A stretch of 64,000 nt of DNA from Fibrobacterota bacterium (GCA_016715065.1 JADKBN010000010.1:186001-250000), one strand, 5' to 3'; numbered from the stretch's first letter, positions 26,118 through 35,640 are shown. A program made the numbers and translations. The notes: a model not told the origin generated them from the sequence alone.

Positions 26118-27092
26118 TTGGAAATCCGCCATCGCGGCGGGCTTCCGTTAGGGCGCCTTTTCCAGACCCATGGTCAGAGCCTGGGGCTGGAAGCGAAGAC
26201 GACCGTGTTCGACGTGAACATCGTCGAACCCGATCTCCACCGGCCAGGCCTGGCCTTGGCCGGTTTTGTCCAAGTCTTTTCGCACAAGCGGGTGCAGATG
26301 GTCGGGAACACCGAATGGTGTTACCTGGACAGCCTCTCACCCGACCAACGTCGCGAGTCTTTCCGGAGGCTCGCTCCCACCCCTTCTCCACTTTGGATCT
26401 TCACCCACGGCAATCCCGTGCATCCGGAGATCATCGAAGAGGGAGAAGCCCAAGGCGCCACCGTCGCCAGTTGCAAGCGCCCCACGCTGGAACTGGCCGA
26501 GCACCTCGGTGAAATTTTGGAAGAACATTTCGCCCCGTTCGCCACCGTCCACGCGAGCCTTGTGGACGTGTATGGCATCGGACTGCTCTACGTGGGCAAG
26601 TCCGGCGTGGGCAAATCGGAAGCAGTCCTGGACCTCGTGGAACGCGGTCACCGGCTGGTGGCCGACGACGTGGTGTACCTGGCGCGGCGCGGCACCGACA
26701 TCATCGGCACCGGCAACGAGTTGTTGGGCCAGCACATGGAGATCCGCGGTGTGGGCATCATCGACGTGGCCTCGCTGTTTGGCATCCGCGCGATCCGCCA
26801 GAGCAAGCGCATCGAGATGGTCGTGGAGCTCAAGATCTGGCAGGAAGGCGACTCCTACGATCGTACGGGGCTTTCCACCTACACCTGCAATCTCATGGGC
26901 GTGGACGTGCCGCGTACCATCATTCCGCTCTCGCCCGGCAAGAACATCACGGTCATCGGCGAAGTCATCGCCATGAACACCCTGCTGAAGCTCAACGGGA
27001 AGGATCCGGCGCGGACCTTCAACGAGCGGCTGATCCAGCTCATGAACGAGAAACGCGAAGAGCGCGCCCGGCGCGTGGCTCGATGGGAGTGA
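26118..27092 (+). CDS. hprK: HPr kinase/phosphorylase
   Basis: HprK phosphorylates and dephosphorylates a serine of HPr according to ATP, phosphate and sugar-phosphate levels. The 324-residue protein has the N-terminal domain (RPGLALAGFVQVFSHKRVQM), Walker A GKSGVGKSE at ~160-168, and the signature MEIRGVGIIDVASLFG near 206. The TTG start is closest to GGAG; an in-frame CTG at 26082 could give 12 more residues. The HPr partner is encoded 3 kb downstream at 30137, with Ser49 in place. No PTS permease gene is in the window. Confidence 0.95.
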   Translation: MEIRHRGGLPLGRLFQTHGQSLGLEAKTTVFDVNIVEPDLHRPGLALAGFVQVFSHKRVQMVGNTEWCYLDSLSPDQRRESFRRLAPTPSPLWIFTHGNPVHPEIIEEGEAQGATVASCKRPTLELAEHLGEILEEHFAPFATVHASLVDVYGIGLLYVGKSGVGKSEAVLDLVERGHRLVADDVVYLARRGTDIIGTGNELLGQHMEIRGVGIIDVASLFGIRAIRQSKRIEMVVELKIWQEGDSYDRTGLSTYTCNLMGVDVPRTIIPLSPGKNITVIGEVIAMNTLLKLNGKDPARTFNERLIQLMNEKREERARRVARWE

Positions 27093-27093
27093 A

Positions 27094-28008
27094 ATGACAG
27101 GCCGCAAGACGCAGAACGTGATCGTGGGGACGGTGGTGCTGGTGGCGCTGTTTGTCCTGATCTTCGGAATGGCCTTTCTGAGCGAGTTCCATCCTGGCGA
27201 GTCCAACGAGGAATACACCTTCGTGGCAAACCAGGTGGGCCTCCTTTCGGAAGGGGATCCTGTCAAGTTCAACGGTGTGAAGGTCGGCAAGGTCACGGGA
27301 ATCGCCCTGGATCAGGAAACCCGCCGGGTGCGGATCACCGCCCAGGTGCAGGCCGGAGTGCGCATTTCCAAAGGCTCCGCCGTCAACATCCAGAATGTGG
27401 GTCTGATGGGCGAGCGCATGATCAACATCGAGCTTTCCCCTTCCAAGGAGACGGTCCCACCGGGCGCCACCCTGGAGGCCACCTACGACTATGGCATCGC
27501 CGAGACCATGGCTGCCGCGGGCCAGGTGATCGAAGACGCCCGGGTGATCATCGTGGATTTGCGGACAGTTCTTGATAGCACTGTGAATCGCCCCGGATTC
27601 GCCCCGCGCGTCAACGGGATCGTCGCTCGCGCGGATACCGTGGTGCTGCGCCTGGACCTTCTGGTGGCCTACCTGGACCCGAAGGTCAAATCCGCCGTCG
27701 CCGACCTTTCCGTGGCCGGCAAATCGGCGCGGAACATGGCCCAAAAGGCCGAGCCGGTGGTCGATCGCGTCGTCGAGCGCGCCGACAAGGCCACCGCCGA
27801 GCTGGAGCCGATGGTCCAGGATCTGCGCGTGGTTTCCACCGACATCCGGGCGCTGGTTGCCAAAACGAAAAACGGTGAAAGCACCCTTGGCAAACTCGCC
27901 AACGACGACAAATTCTACAACGATCTTTCCAGCGCGGTCGTCCGGGCCGACAGCCTGGTCCACCGCATCCAGAAGAAGGGGCTCGACATCAATGTCGACC
28001 TCTGGTGA
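27094..28008 (+). CDS. MCE/MlaD-family lipid-transport substrate-binding protein
   Basis: The 304-residue protein has one N-terminal membrane span (VIVGTVVLVALFVLIFGMAF) and then an MCE domain: FVANQVGLLSEGDPVKFNGV and QNVGLMGERMINIELS at residues ~45-130. These are typical of MlaD-type proteins that form hexameric rings carrying phospholipids between inner and outer membranes. The C-terminal half is helical, with repeated Ala-Asp-rich heptads. The ATPase and permease partners (MlaF/MlaE) are not in this window. It begins one base after hprK, implying the same transcript. Confidence 0.88.
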   Translation: MTGRKTQNVIVGTVVLVALFVLIFGMAFLSEFHPGESNEEYTFVANQVGLLSEGDPVKFNGVKVGKVTGIALDQETRRVRITAQVQAGVRISKGSAVNIQNVGLMGERMINIELSPSKETVPPGATLEATYDYGIAETMAAAGQVIEDARVIIVDLRTVLDSTVNRPGFAPRVNGIVARADTVVLRLDLLVAYLDPKVKSAVADLSVAGKSARNMAQKAEPVVDRVVERADKATAELEPMVQDLRVVSTDIRALVAKTKNGESTLGKLANDDKFYNDLSSAVVRADSLVHRIQKKGLDINVDLW

Positions 28009-28012
28009 ACAC

Positions 28013-30112
28013 ATGAACATTCCCTCCACCAGGCTCCTGTGGGCCGTCCACTGCCACCAGCCGGTGGGCAATTTCGACTTCGTCTTCGAACACGCCTTCG
28101 ACAATGCGTACCGGCCTTTCGTCGACGTGCTGGAATCCCACCCGCTCATCGGCGTGGATTTCCACTTCTCCGGCATTCTGCTGGACTGGTTGGACAAACA
28201 CCGTCCACAGTACCTCGATCGCGTGGCGGCGTTGGTCGCGCGCGGGCAGTGCGGGATCCTGGCCGGGGCCTACTACGAGCCCATCTTGCCACCCATTCCT
28301 CGCCACGACCAGGTCGGGCAGGTGGTGGCGCTGCGCAAGAGGCTCAAAGAGCGGTTCGGAGTGGACCCCAAGGGAATGTGGCTGGCCGAGCGGGTGTGGG
28401 AACCGGGACTGCCGGAAGCGCTGGCCGAGGCGGGAATCGAGTTCACGTTGCTGGATGGCACCCACTTCAAGCAGGTGGGCTTCTCCGAAGAAGATTTGTT
28501 CGGTCGGTGGCTCACCGAGAGCGAAGGCCAGGTCGTATCGGTGTTCCCGATCCACGATGGCGTGCGCGATCTGATTCCGTTTTCCGACGTGGAACGCGCC
28601 GTGCAAGCCTTGCGCGATTTGGCGGTGGTAGGCGGGCGCGACGTGGTTTTCGGAGACGACGGCGAAAAGTTCGGCGATTGGCCCGGGACCCACCAACTCT
28701 GCTACGACGAACGTTGGCTGGACAGGTTCTTCCAGGAGATCGGCAAGGACGAGTCGCTTTCCGTGCGCCCGGTTTCCGAAGCTTTTGGAACCACGAAGGC
28801 CCGCGGCATGGCTTATCTGCCGGCGGCCTCCTATTTTGAAATGATGGAATGGGCCGAGCGGGCGGGCCGTCAATCGGACTTGCGCAAGGCGCGAACCGAG
28901 CTCAAGGATGCCCAGACCTGGGAAGGGATCGCTCCCTTCGTGCGCGGGGTCTCGTGGCGCAATTTCCTGGTCCGCTATCCGGAATCCAACCGGATGCACA
29001 AGATGGCTTCCCGCCTCTCCCGCTTGATTCGCCAAGAAATGGAAGGAAAGCCAGGTGCCCGACGCCGTTCGGCGCTTCTGGACGCCCGCGACCACGTCTG
29101 GCAGGCCCAGTGCAACTGCGGCTACTGGCACGGAGTCTTTGGAGGATTGTACCTGCCGCACCTGCGCCGGGCGATCCACGGCCACCTGGCGCGCGCCGAA
29201 TCCATCCTTCGCGACGGGCACCCCGCGTTGCACCGGGAAGATTGGGATCTGGACGGTTCGGAAGAAGTCCTGCTGGCCAGCGGAGGTCAATTTTTGTCTG
29301 TGCATCCCGGCCAGGGCGGGTCCATCCCTGTCTGGTACCTGGATCGCGCCGGACTCAACCTGGCCGACTCCATGACCCGCACGCCCGAGGCGTACCACGC
29401 CCGGGTGCGCGGCGACGAAGGCAAATCCGACGGCGGCAAGCTTGCCGACCAGTTCGAAGGTGCGGATCCAGAGTTGGCTGCCTCGCTGGCCTACGACTCG
29501 GTCCCTCGTGCAAGCGGACTGGTCTGGTGGGTCCCGGGCGGGACCGATGCCGCCAGCGTGTGGCAGGGCGGCCGTGATCCGGAACACTGGCTGGGCGGAT
29601 CCTGGGAAGTGCTTTCCATTCGTCGCGGACTCTCGCCTTCGTGCGAATTGCGACTGGTCCGCGATGGCCTGATCTTCCGGCGGGGATTCAAACTTTCCGA
29701 GGCCGGCGGCGAGGCGATCCTGTTGGTGGAGAACACCACCTCGCAAGTGCGCGAAGGAACCGTGGGGCTGGAGTGGATGGTCAATCTGTTGGCCGGCGAC
29801 GCCCACGACCGTTGGCTGGAAACCCCCGACGGCACCCGCCACAAGATGGGGTCCAAGGGCTCTTGCCAAGGCCAGGTCCTGCGCATGGCCGACGAGTGGC
29901 TCGGCTTGACCCTGGCGTTGGAATCGGACGCCGAGTCCGAATTCCTTTGGGAAGGCGTGCACACGGTCAACCAAAGCGTCGGTGGCTACGAAAAGGTCTA
30001 CCAAGGCACATCACTGGTCAATTTGCGTCACATTTCGATACCGCCTGGCGGAATGGCGCGGATTCGGGTTGGATTGGACATCCTGCAGCCCGAAGCTCCC
30101 GCGCCCCTCTGA
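28013..30112 (+). CDS. GH57 4-alpha-glucanotransferase / alpha-amylase
   Basis: The 699-residue cytoplasmic enzyme acts on alpha-1,4-glucans, probably in glycogen or maltodextrin metabolism. The GH57 motifs are HCHQPVGNF near the N-terminus, MWLAERVWEPG with nucleophile Glu126, and VFGDDGEKFGDW with acid/base Asp215. Their spacing matches Thermococcus 4-alpha-glucanotransferase. The C-terminal ~300 residues fit the beta-sandwich domains that follow GH57 in this subfamily. No signal peptide is present. It begins four bases after the MCE gene stop. Confidence 0.9.
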   Translation: MNIPSTRLLWAVHCHQPVGNFDFVFEHAFDNAYRPFVDVLESHPLIGVDFHFSGILLDWLDKHRPQYLDRVAALVARGQCGILAGAYYEPILPPIPRHDQVGQVVALRKRLKERFGVDPKGMWLAERVWEPGLPEALAEAGIEFTLLDGTHFKQVGFSEEDLFGRWLTESEGQVVSVFPIHDGVRDLIPFSDVERAVQALRDLAVVGGRDVVFGDDGEKFGDWPGTHQLCYDERWLDRFFQEIGKDESLSVRPVSEAFGTTKARGMAYLPAASYFEMMEWAERAGRQSDLRKARTELKDAQTWEGIAPFVRGVSWRNFLVRYPESNRMHKMASRLSRLIRQEMEGKPGARRRSALLDARDHVWQAQCNCGYWHGVFGGLYLPHLRRAIHGHLARAESILRDGHPALHREDWDLDGSEEVLLASGGQFLSVHPGQGGSIPVWYLDRAGLNLADSMTRTPEAYHARVRGDEGKSDGGKLADQFEGADPELAASLAYDSVPRASGLVWWVPGGTDAASVWQGGRDPEHWLGGSWEVLSIRRGLSPSCELRLVRDGLIFRRGFKLSEAGGEAILLVENTTSQVREGTVGLEWMVNLLAGDAHDRWLETPDGTRHKMGSKGSCQGQVLRMADEWLGLTLALESDAESEFLWEGVHTVNQSVGGYEKVYQGTSLVNLRHISIPPGGMARIRVGLDILQPEAPAPL

Positions 30113-30136
30113 ACCAGCCCCTTTTTTGAGGAATCC

Positions 30137-30418
30137 ATGAAGAACAAGACAACCAGAATCCTGAAGGTCATCAACCGGTTCGGGTTGCATGCGCGCCCGG
30201 CGGCCATGCTGGTGGAAACCGCTTCCCGGTTCGATTGCGAAGTCACGCTGTCCAAGGACGGGGTGAGCGCCAACGGCAAGAGCATCATGAGCGTCATGCT
30301 TTTGGCCGCCGAATCCGGAAGCGAAGTGGAGCTGGCCGCGGAAGGCCCCCAGGCCGACGGCGCCATCGAGGCGATCGACGCCTTGTTCCAGGCCAAGTTC
30401 AACGAGGACGAGGGCTGA
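30137..30418 (+). CDS. ptsH: HPr-family phosphocarrier protein
   Basis: The 93-residue protein has the HPr active site FGLHARPAA with His18 and the regulatory site GKSIMSVM with Ser49, equivalent to Ser46 of Gram-positive HPr. Both phosphorylation sites are therefore intact. GAGGA precedes the ATG. Together with the upstream hprK it forms a Ser-phosphorylation switch. Without an Enzyme I or EII gene in view, its role may be regulatory (Crh-like or NPr-like) rather than sugar transport. Confidence 0.93.
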   Translation: MKNKTTRILKVINRFGLHARPAAMLVETASRFDCEVTLSKDGVSANGKSIMSVMLLAAESGSEVELAAEGPQADGAIEAIDALFQAKFNEDEG

Positions 30419-30419
30419 C

Positions 30420-30971
30420 ATGGTATTGGGCAAGAGTGCGCTGCGCGACGCGTTGCGATCGGGAAGCCTGAAGGTCGAACCGTTCGACGACGAACTGCTC
30501 CAGCCGGCGTCCATCGACATGCGCCTGGGCGACCAGTTTCTGATTCCACACCCCTCGGCAGGATCGTTCACGCGCTTCGGGGAGAGTATTCCCTACGAAG
30601 AAAAACGCACCGAGAGCTACATCCTGCCTGGCAATTCCTTCGTGCTGGCACGCACCCGCGAAGTCGTGGAGTTGCCCGACAACCTCACCGCCTTCGTGGA
30701 AGGGCGATCGTCCATCGGGCGATTGGGCCTGTTCATCCAGAACGCGGGATGGGTGGATCCGGGATTCAGAGGCTCCATCACCCTGGAACTCTACAACGGC
30801 CTTCCCCATCCCATCGAGCTTCGCGCCGGCTGGCGAGTTTGCCAGCTGGTGTTCGTCCGCATGGAAGGAACGTCCGAAGGTGGGTATACTGGTAAATACC
30901 AGGGCCAGATCGACACCACCGGGAGCCGCCTGCATCAGGATCCCGATCGTTTGTCCGCCGACGGCAAATAG
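30420..30971 (+). CDS. dcd: dCTP deaminase
   Basis: The 183-residue enzyme deaminates dCTP to dUTP for thymidylate synthesis. Motifs are LLQPASIDMRLGDQF, the catalytic EGRSSIGRLGLFIQNAGWVD and GSITLELYNG, followed by the C-terminal lid GKYQGQ. Length fits the family. The motif spelling resembles forms that can be bifunctional dCTP deaminase/dUTPase, but that cannot be decided here. It starts one base after the HPr stop codon. Confidence 0.92.
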   Translation: MVLGKSALRDALRSGSLKVEPFDDELLQPASIDMRLGDQFLIPHPSAGSFTRFGESIPYEEKRTESYILPGNSFVLARTREVVELPDNLTAFVEGRSSIGRLGLFIQNAGWVDPGFRGSITLELYNGLPHPIELRAGWRVCQLVFVRMEGTSEGGYTGKYQGQIDTTGSRLHQDPDRLSADGK

Positions 30972-30986
30972 TTCGCGGGAGGAAAC

Positions 30987-31715
30987 TTGCGCTACGGGAT
31001 CTACTCCGACATCCACGGGAACCTAGAAGCCCTCCAGGCCGTCTTGGATTCCATGAACTCCCTTGGCGTGAAAAAACGCATCTGCCTGGGGGACCTGGTG
31101 GGCTATTGCGCCAACCCCAACGAATGCGTCGACCTGATCCGCGAAAAATCGGATCTGGTCATCCTGGGAAACCACGACAGCGTCGCCCTCGGGCGCGAGT
31201 CCAGCGAGAACTTCAACTTCTACGCGCGCCGCGCCATCGAATGGACCCGCGAGAACCTCAAGCCCCAGTCGCTGGAATTCTTGCAGAAATTGTCCTACAT
31301 GGAGCACGAAGGCGAACTTTGCTTCGTGCACGCCTCGCCACGTTCGCCCGCCGACTGGTACTACGTCACCAGCCTGGACGATGCCGTCGACGCCTTCAGT
31401 TTCTTCCGCCAGCGCATTTGTTTTGTCGGGCACACCCACTGGCCGGTGATCGTGGTGATGGAAGGCGAACAATCCTTCCGCATCTGCGATACCCTGAGCT
31501 ACACCCTGGAGAAGGGGCAGCGCATGCTGGTGAACGTGGGATCGGTGGGACAGCCGCGCGACCGCAACCCCCAGGCCTGCTGGGCGATCTGCGACAGCGA
31601 CACGTTGTCGGTGGAGATCGTGCGGGTGCCCTACGACATCGCCAAGGCGCAGAAGAAGATGCGCGACAACGACTTCGCCGACTTCCTCGTCCACCGGCTC
31701 TCCGAGGGCAGGTGA
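30987..31715 (+). CDS. Metallophosphoesterase (calcineurin-like)
   Basis: The 242-residue protein has the full set of dimetal phosphoesterase motifs: YSDIHGN, CLGDLVGYC, LGNHDS, HASPRSP and VGHTHWP. The product is a YfcE/serine-threonine phosphatase-like soluble phosphodiesterase. The TTG start is preceded by GGAGGAAAC, a strong ribosome-binding site. The substrate is unknown. It sits in the dense operon between dcd and a Nudix-HAD fusion, which hints at nucleotide clean-up. Confidence 0.88.
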   Translation: MRYGIYSDIHGNLEALQAVLDSMNSLGVKKRICLGDLVGYCANPNECVDLIREKSDLVILGNHDSVALGRESSENFNFYARRAIEWTRENLKPQSLEFLQKLSYMEHEGELCFVHASPRSPADWYYVTSLDDAVDAFSFFRQRICFVGHTHWPVIVVMEGEQSFRICDTLSYTLEKGQRMLVNVGSVGQPRDRNPQACWAICDSDTLSVEIVRVPYDIAKAQKKMRDNDFADFLVHRLSEGR

Positions 31716-31720
31716 GCGGG

Positions 31721-32884
31721 ATGCTGCGCGCCGCGGTCGCCGTGCTGGTGGATCCGCGTCCCCAGCCGAGAGTCCTCCTGGGCAGGCGATGCCAGCGCGA
31801 CACCGATCCGTGGAGCGGCCACTTGGCCTTGCCGGGCGGACGTTCCGAGCCGGTCGATCGCGACGACCTGGACACGGCCCTGCGCGAATGCGCGGAGGAA
31901 TCGGGGATCCACCTGGCGCGCGGTGAAGTGGCGGGCGCCTTGGAGCCCATCCCCGCCGGGCGCCGCGTGGGCAGGCTCGTGACCGTCCAGCCGTTCCTCT
32001 CCTTCGTGGACGGATTTCGTCCCCAGTCGCGAGGCGACGGCGAGATGGAGGATTGGATCGAATTTCCGTTGGCGGATCTCGATCGCGAGGAGCTGCGCAC
32101 CGTGGTGCGGGCTCCGGATGGGGCGATGCTGCCCGGGGTTTCCACTCCCATCGGGGTGTTGTGGGGGATGACCCTGGGCCTTCTGGAACGGGTTTGGAAT
32201 GGGCCGATCCTGCCCGGCGTGGACAAATTATGGCTGGACTTCGACGGCACCCTGTATCCTTCGTCGCACCCGTTGGTGGCGGTGGTGGACGAACGGATCA
32301 CCCAGTGGGTGGCCCGCGAACGGGGGATCGACCTGGCGGAAGCCGATCGGCTGCGTTCGGATCTGTACCGGCGCCACGGCAACACGCTCAAGGGCATGAT
32401 GTCCGAGGGCGACGTGGATCCTTCGCGCTACCTGGACTACGTGTTCGACCTTCCCGAGACGGCCTTTCCCGGAGCCGATCCGGAACTTGTCGCCGCGCTG
32501 GATCGGCTCGATCTGCCCATGTGCGTGTTCACCAACGCGCGGGCGGATTATGTCCGCCGTGGCCTGGCACGGCTTGGCGTGGAGAAAATGGGCGCCATCC
32601 ACGACATCGCATCGTTTGGATGGAACGCCAAGCCACATCCCGCTCCGTACCACCAGGTCTTGTTGCTGCAAGCGGACGATCCCGATCGGGTGGTCTTTTT
32701 GGACGATCGCCCCGAAAACCTCGCCCCTTCCAAGGCACTGGGGGTGCGGGGGATCCTGATCGACGAACTCACCGCATCCGACTGGATCGGTGCGGACGGT
32801 ACCTGGGCCACGGTGCCGTGGAGCTTCAAGTTGCGATCCATCCGCGAGCTCCCGCGACTGCTCCTGCCTCGGCTGGGCACTTGA
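31721..32884 (+). CDS. Nudix (NudL-like)-HAD phosphatase fusion protein
   Basis: The 387-residue protein joins two enzymes in one frame. Residues ~1-165 are a Nudix domain of the CoA-pyrophosphatase type (LPGGRSEP ... DTALRECAEESGI). Residues ~170-387 are a HAD phosphatase with KLWLDFDGTLYP, VFTNARADYVRRGL and FLDDRPENL, close to the pyrimidine 5'-nucleotidase (Sdt1/Phm8) type. No stop or frameshift separates the domains. A GTG at 31712 overlapping the previous stop is an alternative start. A joint role in cleaving a nucleoside diphosphate-type compound and then dephosphorylating it is plausible. Confidence 0.85.
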   Translation: MLRAAVAVLVDPRPQPRVLLGRRCQRDTDPWSGHLALPGGRSEPVDRDDLDTALRECAEESGIHLARGEVAGALEPIPAGRRVGRLVTVQPFLSFVDGFRPQSRGDGEMEDWIEFPLADLDREELRTVVRAPDGAMLPGVSTPIGVLWGMTLGLLERVWNGPILPGVDKLWLDFDGTLYPSSHPLVAVVDERITQWVARERGIDLAEADRLRSDLYRRHGNTLKGMMSEGDVDPSRYLDYVFDLPETAFPGADPELVAALDRLDLPMCVFTNARADYVRRGLARLGVEKMGAIHDIASFGWNAKPHPAPYHQVLLLQADDPDRVVFLDDRPENLAPSKALGVRGILIDELTASDWIGADGTWATVPWSFKLRSIRELPRLLLPRLGT

Positions 32885-33918
32885 AGCTTTTGATTTCGGC
32901 GTGCGAGGTTTCCGGAGACCGGATCGCTTCGCGCATCGCCCCGGCTTTGCGGGAGAGTCTCGCGGGCGTTGTATTGGCGGGTTCTTGCGGAAGGGAGATG
33001 GAAGGAGTCGGCGTTCGGCCTTTGGCCCACGCGGAAGATTTTTCGCACGTGGGATGGGTTTCCGTGTTGCGCTCCCTACCGTGGCTTGCCTGGAAAGCCT
33101 GGTCGTATTTTCGCGCGGTGGAAGAATTTGATCCCCGTGGTGCGGTTTTGGTGGACGCACCCGGCCTGCACGGCCCGCTGGCCCGCAGACTCAAGCGCCG
33201 AGGAGTGCCAGTGGTTTGGGTGGCCCCTCCGCAGTTGTGGGCCTGGAAAAACAGGTCTGCGCCGGTCCTGGACGGAATGCGGGTCCATCCGATGCACTCC
33301 TTCGAAATGGAATCGCTTCGGCGTACCCACGCCGATGCCCGGTGGCTTGGTTTCCCAGGCGGTCCTGCCTTGGAGCCGGCGCACGTTCGAGATCTGCTCG
33401 TCCTCCTGCCCGGTTCGCGACCTGGGTGGCGCGACTTGCACAGAACCTTGTTCCGGGAGGCGGTCCAGCAACTCGATCTACCGCTTCGCCCCGTGTTCGT
33501 GCATCCCACGCCGCGTCAAGGGTTGGAACTCGGCCTGGAATGCATGTCTCCACAGGAGGCGTTCCCACGGGCGGCCTTGGCTCTCTCGATGCCTGGAACC
33601 GGCGCGTTGGAATTGGCGCGTCTTGGCGTTCCCACATTGCTGGCGGCCCGTCCGCATCGGGCGGATGCCTGGTTTGCCCAAGGCCGATTGGACTCGGGCT
33701 TCAAAGGGCTTCCCAACCGGATCTTGGGTGCGGAAGTCTTTCCGGAGCGATTTTCCTGCGACCTCACCTCGGCGGATTTGGCTGTCAGCCTGCAGGATCT
33801 TTGGGGACGAGCCCGGGAAACCCGGGAGCTTCTCGCACCGTTGGAAGATCTGCTTTGGGCGCGGGATGCCCAACGGAGGATCGCCCAATCCGTTTCGGAA
33901 ATCGTCCGTGGCGGTTGA
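32881..33918 (+). CDS. lpxB: Lipid-A-disaccharide synthase (LpxB-like)
   Basis: LpxB joins UDP-diacylglucosamine and lipid X at the inner face of the inner membrane. The TTG at 32881 overlaps the preceding stop (TTGA) and gives MKLLISACEVSGD, the family N-terminus. Other motifs are VGWVSVLRSLP, VLVDAPGLHGPL, VVWVAPPQLWAWK, LVLLPGSRPG and the C-terminal SMPGTGALELARLGVP. At 345 residues it is a little shorter than the E. coli enzyme (382). Its presence argues for a lipid A-containing outer membrane. Confidence 0.88.
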   Translation: MKLLISACEVSGDRIASRIAPALRESLAGVVLAGSCGREMEGVGVRPLAHAEDFSHVGWVSVLRSLPWLAWKAWSYFRAVEEFDPRGAVLVDAPGLHGPLARRLKRRGVPVVWVAPPQLWAWKNRSAPVLDGMRVHPMHSFEMESLRRTHADARWLGFPGGPALEPAHVRDLLVLLPGSRPGWRDLHRTLFREAVQQLDLPLRPVFVHPTPRQGLELGLECMSPQEAFPRAALALSMPGTGALELARLGVPTLLAARPHRADAWFAQGRLDSGFKGLPNRILGAEVFPERFSCDLTSADLAVSLQDLWGRARETRELLAPLEDLLWARDAQRRIAQSVSEIVRGG

Positions 33919-33950
33919 CCGCCTGCCCGGCCGAATGCGAACATGGGGCC

Positions 33951-35576
33951 ATGATCGACCCATCCCAGGGCTTCGCCTACCTACGTACGTTGTTCCACTG
34001 GCGCATCATGCCGGATGGCGCCTACATCGAGATCCGGCCCAACGTCGAAGAGGTCAATGAGCAGGAGGTATTCCGTGCGTTTTTGGCCGCAGGAATCCTC
34101 AACGCCAACGCGGCGACGATCTGTTCGATGCTCCGTCAAAAGACGGCTGGTTGGCAACGCGTGGGCAAGCCTTTCGAATTTCGAGACGAGACGGTCTCGC
34201 CCGTCTTGCAGGCTCGCAACGAAAACCTGGTAGGGTCCATCCGGATCGACCCCGTCATGGCCAGGGAGCAGGGCCGCGAGGTCACTGTGGAAGAAATTCG
34301 CCAACTTCTGTCCAACGCCGGCATCGTGCAAGGCGTGGACGAAGACGTGTTGCAGATGCTCCTGCGTCCCAATTGCGCCACCGGTTGGTTCGATGTCGCC
34401 GTGGGCGAAGCTCCCGTCGATGGCACGGATGCCGTTTTGGAGTGCCAAGTCCAGATCGATCACTCTCTCCCGGTTCCGGACGAATCCGGCACCATGGACT
34501 TCCGGGACCGAGGCAATCTGCCAGAAGTCCAGGCGGGAACGGCGATCTACCTGAAAATTCCCGGCCGACCGGCTGTGGATGGCAAAGGCCTGGATGGCAA
34601 GACGTTGCCTGCCCGCCAAGGGCGCGACATCGCCTTGCCGCAAATCGAGAACGGACGCGTACGAGAAAACGATCCCAACGTGGTCGAAGCTTCTTGCGAC
34701 GGTTACCTGTACATGGGCCGGGACGGGCGCATCCAGGTGGGACGCGAGTTCAGAGTCAAGGGCGACCTGGACCTGACGGTGGGGAACATCCGCTACCACG
34801 GACCGGTCGAGATCGGCGGGAATGTTCCCAGCGGGTTCCAGATCCACGCGGGTGGGGACATCACCATCATGGGAACCGCCGAAGGTTCGGACATTCACAG
34901 CATCGGAGGGAACATCACCGTGCACGGAGGGGTGTTCGGGGGTAAGCTGCAGGCGGCTTCCGACATAAAGGTGTCGTTCGCCCACGAAGCGACCCTCCTG
35001 TCCGGGGGCATCGTGGAAGGTGGCAAATACCTCCAGCATTGCAAGGTCCGTTGCACGGAGCTCCACGTGGCGCGCGGGGGAATGTTTGTCGGCGGCCAGG
35101 TACTGGCCAGCCGGGAAATCGAGTGCGATATCCTGGGCACCGAGGCGGGAACACCCACCATGGTCCAACTTTCGGATCCGGAGGAAGAGGATGCGCGGAC
35201 CGACCTGGAAAAGGTCAATGTGGAAATCAAGAAGCTCGGGCCTCTTCGCGACCAGCTGGAACAGAAGGTCATGGCCCTGAAAAGCCGCATCGCAGGCGGC
35301 GGTGTCTTGCTGGGCCGGGCCCGCGAGGATGCGGAGGAATCGCTGCGCCAGTACGCCGTGGTCACCGAGAAGATGCGCGATTACGAGCGCAGAAAGACCC
35401 ATGACCAGGAGATCCTTTCCGCCGAGCGGGATCGGGTCGGGTCCATTACCGTGCGTCGAAGCATCCATCCAGGGGTCGAGGTGCATATCTTTGGTCGACG
35501 CTTCGAGATCGACTCCATCCGCGCCCCGGTGCGGCTCCATGTCAAGGATCGCGAGGTGGAATCCCATCGGATCTGA
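33951..35576 (+). CDS. FapA-family (DUF342) polymer-forming-like protein
   Basis: The 541-residue protein has the DUF342 architecture: an N-terminal alpha/beta part, a central right-handed beta-helix (GGNVPSGFQIHAGGDITIMG, GGNITVHGGVFGG, residues ~280-380), and a C-terminal coiled coil (~400-490, EKVNVEIKKLGPLRDQLEQK) with a small beta end. FapA-type proteins are cytoplasmic and linked to envelope or signalling functions. The start ATG at 33951 follows a GGGGCC sequence. The function in this organism is not known. Confidence 0.85.
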   Translation: MIDPSQGFAYLRTLFHWRIMPDGAYIEIRPNVEEVNEQEVFRAFLAAGILNANAATICSMLRQKTAGWQRVGKPFEFRDETVSPVLQARNENLVGSIRIDPVMAREQGREVTVEEIRQLLSNAGIVQGVDEDVLQMLLRPNCATGWFDVAVGEAPVDGTDAVLECQVQIDHSLPVPDESGTMDFRDRGNLPEVQAGTAIYLKIPGRPAVDGKGLDGKTLPARQGRDIALPQIENGRVRENDPNVVEASCDGYLYMGRDGRIQVGREFRVKGDLDLTVGNIRYHGPVEIGGNVPSGFQIHAGGDITIMGTAEGSDIHSIGGNITVHGGVFGGKLQAASDIKVSFAHEATLLSGGIVEGGKYLQHCKVRCTELHVARGGMFVGGQVLASREIECDILGTEAGTPTMVQLSDPEEEDARTDLEKVNVEIKKLGPLRDQLEQKVMALKSRIAGGGVLLGRAREDAEESLRQYAVVTEKMRDYERRKTHDQEILSAERDRVGSITVRRSIHPGVEVHIFGRRFEIDSIRAPVRLHVKDREVESHRI

Positions 35577-35640
35577 CAAGGAGTAGGAAATCGACGCTCT
35601 GCCACCTTCGGAAAATCCCACCGCCGAAATCATTTCGCGC

